From Haliea sp041583655 (lineage in GTDB: Bacteria > Pseudomonadota > Gammaproteobacteria > Pseudomonadales > Halieaceae), in NCBI GenBank assembly GCA_041583655.1, contig JBFHFJ010000014.1, positions 1 to 25,284 on the forward strand: a stretch of 25,284 nucleotides of DNA, given 5' to 3'. The notes under the pieces were generated by a model. That model did no database searches. It worked only from the letters and a program-made list of their open reading frames with translations, and was not told the origin of the DNA. The position numbers and the translations under genes were made by a program. How positions within the stretch are numbered: the stretch's first letter is position 1; every line of letters begins with the position of its first letter. Shown here in pieces: positions 18,917 through 25,192 of this stretch.

Positions 18917-19603
18917 ATGGCTGACAAGAAGAATCAGGGTAACGATACCGAGAGCCTGCTGGCAGGCCTGCTGCGTTTCAGCGGTCAGGTTGCCGGGGGT
19001 ACTCTGGAAATCGCCCGCAATACCGCCACGATGACTGCCATGTTCGGTGAAGGCTGGTTGCGCAGTACCTTGCTCAACAGCTTCGAACCCGAGCGTCTTG
19101 AGGCCATGGCCGACGCCGGCCATTTCCTGCGCGATGCCCGCGAGACAGCGGGCCTGTCGCTGAAGGAGCTGGCAGACAGTCTCGGGGTCTCCGACAAGTC
19201 GATGTTGGAGGATATCGAAAGCGGGGAAAAAATCATGCCCCTGGAGCTGGTGTTGCGCAGTGCCAGCCTGCTCGCCAGACACGACCCGGTGCCGTTCCTG
19301 ATCAAGTTCCTGCGGACCTACAATCCGCAGCTGGAACAGGCACTGGAACAATGGGGCGTGATGGCCCTGCCGCGGCAGTACGAGCGCGAGCGCCGGTTCG
19401 TCAACCTCTACCGTAAGCATGACGTCCTGCGGTCACTCAGCGATGATGAGCACGCCCGCTTTATAGGCTACATCGACAGTGCCGCCCAGTTGGTGCTTGA
19501 TGTCATGGCCCGGGAAAAGCAGGCCAATGCGCCGCGGGCGCCAACCCGCCGCAAGCCGGCGGCGGCTGCGCCGCGGAAGAGGGCACCGCGCAAGCGCAGC
19601 TAG
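18917..19603 (+). CDS. XRE-like helix-turn-helix protein with basic C-terminal tail
   Basis: The 228-residue product has an XRE/Cro-type HTH at about residues 70-125 (LRDARETAGLSLKELADSLG, then VSDKSMLEDIESGE). A helical N-terminal stretch precedes it and a helical middle (about 125-200) follows, rich in aromatic and charged residues. The tail (203-228) is almost only Ala, Pro, Arg and Lys, with KRAPRKRS at the end, like the tails of AlgP/histone H1-like proteins. It is probably a DNA-binding regulator or nucleoid-associated factor. No ribosome binding site is seen before ATG 18917; a -10-like TAAGCT (18905-18910) ends 6 bases upstream, which would give an almost leaderless transcript. Targets are unknown. 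Confidence 0.8.
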   Translation: MADKKNQGNDTESLLAGLLRFSGQVAGGTLEIARNTATMTAMFGEGWLRSTLLNSFEPERLEAMADAGHFLRDARETAGLSLKELADSLGVSDKSMLEDIESGEKIMPLELVLRSASLLARHDPVPFLIKFLRTYNPQLEQALEQWGVMALPRQYERERRFVNLYRKHDVLRSLSDDEHARFIGYIDSAAQLVLDVMAREKQANAPRAPTRRKPAAAAPRKRAPRKRS

Positions 19604-19655
19604 AGCGACTTTCCGGTACACTGGGCGCCCTTTTCAGTGCCCCAGGACGCCCGGC

Positions 19656-21929
19656 ATGAGCAGCCTCCCCGAAAACTCCGTTGCCCCAGCGAAGCTGCCC
19701 GCCAGCGCTGAGCGGCAATGGTTCGCCACCTGCCCCAAGGGCATCGAGGGGCTGCTGCTGGCGGAATTGTTGGCGCTGGGTGCCAGCGGCGGTCGGGAAA
19801 CCGTCGCCGGGGTATACTTCGATGGCCCCCTGGCGATCGGGTATCGGGCCTGCCTCTGGTCGCGCCTCGCCAATCGGATATTATTGCCCCTGGCCCGGTT
19901 CGAGGCCCAGGACGCGGACGCCCTGTATGCTGGGCTCATGCGGGTTGACTGGGCAGGGATCCTGTCCCCCGAGCAGACCTTCAGCATCGACTTCAGCGGT
20001 GAAAACGCCCAGATCCGTAACACCCAGTTCGGGGCCCAGCGCTGCAAGGACGCCATCGTCGACTGGTTTGTCCAGCGCGGTGGCCAGCGGCCCTCGGTGG
20101 ACCGCTCCGATCCGGACCTGCGTTTCAATGTGCGACTCTCGCGGCACGGTATTCTGTTGGCTCTGGACATGTCCGGTGGCAGCCTGCATCGACGTAACTA
20201 CCGGCTGCAGGCGGGTGCGGCGCCATTAAAGGAAAACCTGGCTGCGGCCATCCTCCTGCGGGCGGACTGGCCGGGCATGGCGGCCCGCGGCGGAGCCCTC
20301 ATCGATCCGATGTGCGGCTCCGGGACCCTGCTGCTGGAGGGTGCCATGATGGCAGCGGATATCGCCCCGGGCCTGGCCCGGAAACGCTTCGGCTTCGAAC
20401 GCTGGCAGGGCCACAGCGCGCCCCAGTGGCAGGCGCTGCTCAGCGATGCCCGAGGCCGCGCGGAGCGCGGCAAGCAGGCCCGGTTGCCGGAAATCCGCGG
20501 CTACGATGCGGACCCGAAAGTGGTCCGCCGGGCCCAGGAGAATATCGCCAGCGCGGGGCTGGAGGCGGTGGTACGGGTGAGCTGCAAACCCCTGGCGGAG
20601 CTGACCCGGCCAACCCATGTCTCCTTGCCCCAGGGCCTGCTGGTCTGCAACCCGCCCTACGGCGAGCGCCTGGGTGACAAAGACAGCCTGCTGTACCTCT
20701 ACCGCCAGCTCGGCGAAACCATGTTGCGGGAGTTTCCCGGCTGGACTGCAGCTATCTTCACCGCTGACAAGGCTCTGGGCCGCGCCACCGGGCTGCGCAG
20801 CCATAAACAGTACAAGCTGTGGAACGGAGCGCTGGAGTCCAGCCTGCTGCTGTTCGATCTGGGTGCGAACAGGCTGAGCGACAAGGCGCCGCAGTCGCCC
20901 CCGGCAAGCGAGGAGCAGCCTGTCGCCAGCGCCACGCCCCTCGCGGAGCTCACCGGCGGTGCACAGATGTTCGCCAATCGTCTGCGCAAGAACCGCCGCC
21001 GGCTGGCCGGTTGGGTGAAACGCGAGGCAATAGAGTGCTACCGGTTGTACGACGCGGATATGCCGGAGTATGCCGTGGCAGTGGACCTGTACGGCGACCA
21101 GGTGCATGTGGCCGAATACCAGGCGCCCCGGGATGTTGACCCTGCAGCCGCGGCCGCTCGCCTGGCCGAAGTGCAGGCGGCGCTGCCTGCCGCCCTCGGC
21201 GTGGATCCGGGGCATATTGTCTACAAGGTGCGTCAGCGCCAGCGCGGCGACGAGCAGTACCGCAAGCAGGACAGCAGTGGCGAACTGCTCTCGGTGCGGG
21301 AGGGTGGGGCGCAACTGCTGGTCAACCTGCGTGACTACCTCGATACCGGTCTGTTCCTGGATCATCGTCCCCTTCGCCTGCGCCTCGGGCGCGAGGCGGC
21401 CGGCAAGGACTTCCTCAACCTCTTCTGCTATACCGGCGCGGCGACGATACACGCCGCGCTGGGAGGTGCTCGCAGCACCACGAGCGTGGACCTGTCCAAT
21501 ACCTACCTCGGCTGGCTGCGCAAGAACCTCGCCCACAACGGCCTGGACGAGACCCGCAACCGCCTGGAGCGGGGAGATTGCCTGGCCTGGTTGCAGGCCT
21601 GCGGCCGCCACTTCGACCTGATCCTGCTGGATCCGCCCTCGTTTTCGAACTCCCGCAAGCTGGCGGAGTCCTTTGATGTGCAGCGGGACCATCCGCCACT
21701 CGTACGCGCGGCGATGGCTCTGTTGCGCCCCGGCGGGGTGCTCTACTTTTCCAACAATCGCCGGGGATTCCGGCTGGACCCGAAGCTGGAGGCGGACTTT
21801 CCGTGTGAGGACATCACCCGCAGCACGCTTGATCCCGACTTCCAGCGCAACAGCCGGATCCACCAGTGTTGGCGGTTGACGGCCCCTGCGACACCGCCAC
21901 GACACGGCAGCCCGTGGTCCCGCAGGTAA
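19656..21929 (+). CDS. rlmKL: RlmKL, bifunctional 23S rRNA methyltransferase (m2G2445 and m7G2069)
   Basis: The 757-residue product is a fusion. The N-terminal RlmL half has a THUMP region (about 65-170), SAM motif DPMCGSGTLLLEGA (217-230) and catalytic NPPYGERLGD (332-341), and would make N2-methyl-G2445. The C-terminal RlmK half has FLNLFCYTGAATIHAALGG (585-603) and LLDPPSFSNS (656-665), and would make N7-methyl-G2069. Both active motifs are intact. It is longer than E. coli RlmKL (702), with extra sequence in the inter-domain linker near 405-430 and an N-terminal stretch of about 18 residues. The frame is open upstream, but ATG 19656 is chosen because the conserved WFATCPKGIEGLL follows closely and AGGA lies about 9 bases before it. 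Confidence 0.95.
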   Translation: MSSLPENSVAPAKLPASAERQWFATCPKGIEGLLLAELLALGASGGRETVAGVYFDGPLAIGYRACLWSRLANRILLPLARFEAQDADALYAGLMRVDWAGILSPEQTFSIDFSGENAQIRNTQFGAQRCKDAIVDWFVQRGGQRPSVDRSDPDLRFNVRLSRHGILLALDMSGGSLHRRNYRLQAGAAPLKENLAAAILLRADWPGMAARGGALIDPMCGSGTLLLEGAMMAADIAPGLARKRFGFERWQGHSAPQWQALLSDARGRAERGKQARLPEIRGYDADPKVVRRAQENIASAGLEAVVRVSCKPLAELTRPTHVSLPQGLLVCNPPYGERLGDKDSLLYLYRQLGETMLREFPGWTAAIFTADKALGRATGLRSHKQYKLWNGALESSLLLFDLGANRLSDKAPQSPPASEEQPVASATPLAELTGGAQMFANRLRKNRRRLAGWVKREAIECYRLYDADMPEYAVAVDLYGDQVHVAEYQAPRDVDPAAAAARLAEVQAALPAALGVDPGHIVYKVRQRQRGDEQYRKQDSSGELLSVREGGAQLLVNLRDYLDTGLFLDHRPLRLRLGREAAGKDFLNLFCYTGAATIHAALGGARSTTSVDLSNTYLGWLRKNLAHNGLDETRNRLERGDCLAWLQACGRHFDLILLDPPSFSNSRKLAESFDVQRDHPPLVRAAMALLRPGGVLYFSNNRRGFRLDPKLEADFPCEDITRSTLDPDFQRNSRIHQCWRLTAPATPPRHGSPWSRR

Positions 21930-21955
21930 GCGGCTGCCAACCTGCCGGAAAATCG

Positions 21956-21964
21956 CTGTCCACA
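21956..21964 (+). promoter_or_regulatory. Weak DnaA-box-like site (two mismatches)
   Basis: CTGTCCACA differs from the DnaA box TTATCCACA at two positions but keeps the TCCACA half. On its own it would be discounted; it is listed because two perfect boxes lie 180-210 bases downstream in the same intergenic region. Confidence 0.25.
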
Positions 21965-21974
21965 ATTCTTGACA

Positions 21975-22000
21975 CGCCCCCCTGCCTGTGTGGGGGTGCG
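21975..22000 (+). terminator. GC hairpin, possible terminator of rlmKL
   Basis: CGCCCCCC (21975-21982) pairs with GGGGGTGCG (21992-22000) to give an 8-bp stem with one bulged T and a 9-base loop. It lies 45 bases after the rlmKL stop. It is not followed by a clean T-run, only by the AT-rich GTATCAATTTAAGTTAATTT, so intrinsic termination is possible but unproven. Confidence 0.4.
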
Positions 22001-22071
22001 GTATCAATTTAAGTTAATTTCTATGTATGTTTTTCAACTTGCTGAAAAATAAAGAATATTTATATATTCTT
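22001..22071. other. AT-rich tract with an 8-bp-arm palindrome (possible DNA-unwinding element or promoter region)
   Basis: About 57 of the 70 bases from 22001 to 22070 are A or T, in sharp contrast to the GC-rich surroundings. At its right end AAGAATAT (22052-22059) and ATATTCTT (22064-22071) form a perfect inverted repeat around TTAT. It could be a duplex-unwinding element paired with the DnaA boxes at 22146-22182. It could also be a promoter region: TTGCTG (22039-22044), 18 bases, TATATT (22063-22068). Confidence 0.45.
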
Positions 22072-22145
22072 CGCGGTGTCTTTCGCTTGCGCGTTAACAA
22101 TTCCGGGGTGCTCTGTGACGCGACTCCGGAAAGCTATCCCCACAG

Positions 22146-22182
22146 TTATCCACAGGGGAATTTGTGGATAAACAGTGGATGA
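22146..22182. promoter_or_regulatory. DnaA-box cluster: two perfect inverted boxes and one degenerate box
   Basis: TTATCCACA at 22146-22154 (plus) and TGTGGATAA at 22163-22171 (the same box on the minus strand) both match the DnaA consensus at all nine positions, 8 bases apart. A third, AGTGGATGA (22174-22182, minus; two mismatches), repeats GTGGAT 11 bases after the second box, one helical turn. A further TATCCCCACA lies at 22135-22144. The cluster is about 75 bases downstream of the AT-rich tract and 75-110 bases before a flavodoxin-like gene. It could be a replication origin, a DnaA-titrating site, or a DnaA-controlled promoter; the window lacks dnaA, dnaN, mnmG or parAB. Confidence 0.7.
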
Positions 22183-22257
22183 GATCGGATTGGATGGGTG
22201 TTTCTGGCCCCACAGTGCGGCTTGTGCTCCAATCCTCTTCTGTAGACGGGAGGGCAC

Positions 22258-22713
22258 ATGCGGTTACTGTTAATCGTCTATCACAGTCAGAGTGGCGCCA
22301 GCGCCAGGTTGGCCCGCGCTTGCAGCACTGCGGCTTCCCGGGTATCCGGTGTCGTGGTCCGGGTGTCGCGGGCCTGGGATGCCGGAAGCGCCGATCTGCT
22401 GGCTGCGGACGGACTGCTGCTGGTGGGCGCGGAAAATTCGGGGAGCCTGAGTGGCGGTATCAAGGATTTTCTGGACCGCACCTTTTACCCGGTTGCCGAG
22501 GCTGGGCGGGTACTGCCCTATGGGCTACTGTTCAGCGCCGGAAATGATGGTCGCGGTGCCCGCGACCAGGCCGCGCGCATCCTTTCCGGTTACCCATTGA
22601 CGCCAGCACTGGAGCCGCTGATCTGCCGCGGTGAGGTGACAGCGGAGCATTGCCGGCAAGCGGAGGAACTGGGCGAAGCCTTTGCCGCCGGACTGGAAAT
22701 GGGGATCTTCTGA
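22258..22713 (+). CDS. Flavodoxin-like / NAD(P)H-dependent FMN oxidoreductase family protein
   Basis: The 151-residue product starts MRLLLIVYHSQSGASARLAR; HSQSGAS (about 9-15) fits the FMN-phosphate loop of flavodoxins. LLAADGLLLVGAENSGSLSGGIKDFLDR (about 49-76) fits the second flavin loop, and PYGLLFSAGNDGRGARDQ a third. Length fits a short-chain flavodoxin fold with one FMN. It would be a cytoplasmic electron-transfer or quinone/FMN reductase protein; the partner is unknown. GGGAGG lies 4 bases before the ATG. The DnaA-box cluster upstream suggests possible DnaA control, as described for the E. coli flavodoxin gene mioC; that is inference, and this is not clearly MioC. It converges on the LysR gene with a 51-base gap. 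Confidence 0.82.
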   Translation: MRLLLIVYHSQSGASARLARACSTAASRVSGVVVRVSRAWDAGSADLLAADGLLLVGAENSGSLSGGIKDFLDRTFYPVAEAGRVLPYGLLFSAGNDGRGARDQAARILSGYPLTPALEPLICRGEVTAEHCRQAEELGEAFAAGLEMGIF

Positions 22714-22764
22714 CTTCTGCCTGCCAGCGCTTGGCCGCGGAACGGGACGTGCCCGGGCAGGGTG

Positions 22765-23652
22765 TCAGGTCCCGGTGGCGCTGTCGGCGAATTCCTCCAG
22801 TACTGCGACAAAGGCCTGGGCGGCCCGCGACAGGCTGCGGCCGCGGTGATAGACCAATCCCAGGGAGCGCTCGATCGAGGTGCCCGCCACTGGTAGCGCT
22901 ACCAGTCCCGGATCCAGCATGGTGCGGGGCAGCACTGTCCAGCCCAGGCCCACCGAGGCCATCATGCGTATGGTTTCCAGGTAGTTGGTGGCCATGCTTA
23001 CCTGGAGCGCGAGTCGGTGCTCGGCGAACAGGCGCTTGACGATCTGGCCGGTGTAGGTGTTCAGTCCGGGAAGGATCGCGGGGTGCCGGGCCAGGTCTGC
23101 CAGGCGGCATTCGCGGCTGCCGGCGAGGGGATGGTCTGCCGCCACCATGAATACCAGTGGATCCTGCCACAGGGGCCGGGTGATTATGCTGTCGTCGGCG
23201 ACCGGTGCCAGAGTCACCACGGCCAGCTCGGAGCGCCCCTGCATGATCAGGTCGTAGGCTTGTTCCGAATCCATGAAGTCGATATCAATATTGGCTCCCG
23301 GGTAGGATTTGCTGAAGGCGCTGAGCACGGGCGGCAGTCGGTGCAGGCCGATGTGATGGCTGGTGGCGAGGCGCAGCTGGCCGGCAACCTCCCCGGACAG
23401 ATCGCGCACTGCCTGCTCGGCTGTGAACAGCTGCTGCGTGATTGCCTTGGCGTGGGGCAGAAGTGCGAGGCCAGCTTCCGTGAGCCCGACGTGGCGGCCG
23501 ATGCGATCGAACAATTCGCTGCCCAGGCCCTGCTCCAGCAGGGCGATGCGCTTGCTGACCGCTGGCTGGGACAGGTGGAGCCGTTCGGCGGCCAGGGAGA
23601 AGGAGCCTTCCTCTGCGACCAGCAGGAAAGCCTGGAGGTTCTGGATCTCCAT
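22765..23652 (-). CDS. LysR-family transcriptional regulator, divergent from leuC
   Basis: The 295-residue product has the N-terminal LysR winged helix-turn-helix (MEIQNLQAFLLVAEEGSFSL, then LHLSQPAVSKRIALLE to about residue 42). A linker helix follows, then a two-lobed effector domain (about 90-290) with LRLATSHHIGLHRLPPVL and DFMDSEQAYDLIMQGRSELAVV. Length is normal. Divergent placement next to leuC is common in pseudomonads and suggests it controls leucine biosynthesis and its own gene; the effector is unknown, with isopropylmalate one guess. ATG 23652 has no strong ribosome binding site, and its start codon lies at the edge of a repeat of the shared control region. Confidence 0.92.
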   Translation of the reverse strand: MEIQNLQAFLLVAEEGSFSLAAERLHLSQPAVSKRIALLEQGLGSELFDRIGRHVGLTEAGLALLPHAKAITQQLFTAEQAVRDLSGEVAGQLRLATSHHIGLHRLPPVLSAFSKSYPGANIDIDFMDSEQAYDLIMQGRSELAVVTLAPVADDSIITRPLWQDPLVFMVAADHPLAGSRECRLADLARHPAILPGLNTYTGQIVKRLFAEHRLALQVSMATNYLETIRMMASVGLGWTVLPRTMLDPGLVALPVAGTSIERSLGLVYHRGRSLSRAAQAFVAVLEEFADSATGT

Positions 23653-23685
23653 CTATTATTACCATTGGGAATGGAACAGATAAAA

Positions 23686-23714
23686 ATAATAGATTTGAGT
23701 TATCAATGAGTCAA
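23686..23714 (-). promoter_or_regulatory. Candidate sigma-70 promoter for the lysR gene
   Basis: On the minus strand TTGACT (23714-23709, five of six matches) is followed after 17 bases by TATTAT (23691-23686, five of six). Transcription would start near 23679, giving a leader of about 27 bases. It overlaps the opposing leuC promoter face to face. Confidence 0.55.
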
Positions 23715-23723
23715 GCCTATTAT
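23695..23723 (+). promoter_or_regulatory. Candidate sigma-70 promoter for leuC
   Basis: TTGAGT (23695-23700, four of six matches) is followed after 17 bases by TATTAT (23718-23723, five of six). Transcription would start near 23730, leaving a leader of about 30 bases with the ribosome binding site GAGGAA (23748-23753). No leader peptide or attenuator is visible. Confidence 0.55.
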
Positions 23724-23758
23724 TGTGTCTTCAAAATCACCGCAGGCGAGGAACTCCA

Positions 23759-25192
23759 ATGGCCGGGCTGACACTCTACGACAAACTCTGGCGCAATCAC
23801 CTGGTCGAGCAGCGCGACGACGGCTCCGCCCTGATCTACATTGACCGCCATCTCATCCACGAGGTGACATCGCCCCAGGCGTTCGAGGGACTGCGCCTGG
23901 CGGGGCGCCTTCCCTGGCGCCTGGGGGCCAACCTCGCCGTGCCGGACCACAATGTTCCCACCGAGGCTGCTGAGCGCGCCGGGGGGGTCGCCGGGATCGT
24001 TGACGAGGTCTCGCGCCTGCAGGTCCAGACCCTGGACGACAACTGCATTGCCTTTGATATCACCGAGATTCCGATCAATGATGTGCGGCAGGGGATCGTG
24101 CATGTGGTCGGTCCGGAGCAGGGCGCAACGCTGCCGGGAATGACCGTGGTCTGCGGCGACTCCCACACCTCGACCCATGGTGCCCTGGGCGCCCTGGCCC
24201 ACGGTATCGGCACCTCAGAGGTGGAGCATGTGCTGGCCACCCAATGCCTGGTGCAACAGAAGATGAAGAACATGCTGGTGCGTGTTGACGGGACATTGCA
24301 GAGCGGGGTTTCGGCCAAGGACGTGGCGCTCGCGATTATCGGCAAGATTGGGACCGCCGGCGGTACCGGCTATGCAATCGAGTTCGGCGGCGACGTTGTG
24401 CGCGCGATGAGCATGGAGGGGCGCATGACCCTGTGCAACATGTCCATTGAGGCCGGTGCCCGCATGGGTATGGTCTCGGTGGATGCCACCACGCTGGAGT
24501 ATGTGCGCGGGCGCACTTACGCGCCCAGCGGCGAACTGTGGGATGCGGCTGTCGAGGCCTGGGCCGATTTGCGTAGTGATGAGGATGCCGAATTCGACCG
24601 GGTCGTAACCCTCCAAGGGGAAGACATCCAGCCGCAGGTAACCTGGGGTACATCACCGGAAATGGTACTGCCGGTCGATGGCATCCTGCCCGATCCGGGG
24701 CAGATGGAGAACCCTTCCCGGCGCGAGGGGACCCGTCGCGCTCTCGAATACATGGGCCTGAAGCCCGGGATGGCGATCACGGATATCCATCTGGACCGCG
24801 TGTTTATCGGTTCCTGTACCAACAGCCGGATTGAGGACCTGCGCGCCGCGGCTGCGGTGGTCCGCGGGAAAAAGGTGGCGGCTAACGTGAAACAGGCGCT
24901 GGTGGTTCCGGGGTCGGGTCTGGTCAAGGCCCAGGCGGAGGCCGAGGGCCTGGACAGGATATTTATTGAGGCGGGCCTGGAGTGGCGTGAGCCCGGCTGC
25001 TCCATGTGCCTGGCCATGAACGCGGACAAACTCGGTTCGGGCGAACACTGCGCGTCCACCTCCAACCGCAATTTCGAGGGGCGTCAGGGCATTGGGGGGC
25101 GCACCCACCTGGTGAGCCCGGCGATGGCCGCAGCGGCGGCGATTGCTGGCCATTTTGTCGATGTACGCAGCCTGCAGGAGACCAAGGCATGA
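23759..25192 (+). CDS. leuC: 3-isopropylmalate dehydratase large subunit
   Basis: The 477-residue product is LeuC along its full length: DKLWRNHLV near the start, VPDHNVPT, the CGDSHTSTHGA motif, and the [4Fe-4S] cysteines in IGSCTNSR and GCSMCLAMN. It ends with TSNRNFEGRQG and HLVSPAMAAAAAIAGHFVD. With LeuD it isomerises 2-isopropylmalate to 3-isopropylmalate in leucine synthesis. Length is close to E. coli LeuC (466). The frame is open 12 codons further upstream, but ATG 23759 is chosen because GAGGAA lies 5 bases before it and the family starts here. Its stop overlaps the leuD start (ATGA). It is probably controlled by the divergent LysR protein. Confidence 0.97.
   Translation: MAGLTLYDKLWRNHLVEQRDDGSALIYIDRHLIHEVTSPQAFEGLRLAGRLPWRLGANLAVPDHNVPTEAAERAGGVAGIVDEVSRLQVQTLDDNCIAFDITEIPINDVRQGIVHVVGPEQGATLPGMTVVCGDSHTSTHGALGALAHGIGTSEVEHVLATQCLVQQKMKNMLVRVDGTLQSGVSAKDVALAIIGKIGTAGGTGYAIEFGGDVVRAMSMEGRMTLCNMSIEAGARMGMVSVDATTLEYVRGRTYAPSGELWDAAVEAWADLRSDEDAEFDRVVTLQGEDIQPQVTWGTSPEMVLPVDGILPDPGQMENPSRREGTRRALEYMGLKPGMAITDIHLDRVFIGSCTNSRIEDLRAAAAVVRGKKVAANVKQALVVPGSGLVKAQAEAEGLDRIFIEAGLEWREPGCSMCLAMNADKLGSGEHCASTSNRNFEGRQGIGGRTHLVSPAMAAAAAIAGHFVDVRSLQETKA

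Larger units (their letters stand above)
23653..23724. promoter_or_regulatory. Repeat array in the lysR-leuC control region
   Basis: The 8-mer CTATTATT occurs at 23653-23660 (plus), 23685-23692 (minus) and 23717-23724 (plus), with starts exactly 32 bases apart, about three helical turns. The first two extend to a perfect 10-bp inverted repeat (23651-23660 and 23685-23694). Copies two and three contain the two -10 elements. A separate 13-base dyad CCATT-GGG-AATGG lies at 23662-23674. The array is the likely operator for the LysR protein, though no footprint evidence exists. Confidence 0.5.

Noticed and set aside
21969..22006. TTGACA (21969-21974) with TATCAA (22002-22007) as a promoter
   Set aside because: Spacing of 27 bases is too long, and the -35 abuts the GC hairpin.
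20226..22007. 593-codon open minus-strand frame opposite rlmKL
   Set aside because: rlmKL has all its motifs in the other strand; the antisense product has no recognisable fold and no ribosome binding site.
22041..22080. Possible dif (XerCD) recombination site in the AT-rich tract
   Set aside because: The palindrome resembles the AT-rich centre of dif, but the conserved outer XerC/XerD half-sites are not present.
22714..22764. Palindrome TGCCCGGGCA (22750-22759) between the flavodoxin-like and lysR genes as a terminator
   Set aside because: It has no loop and no T-run on either strand, so it does not form a standard intrinsic terminator.
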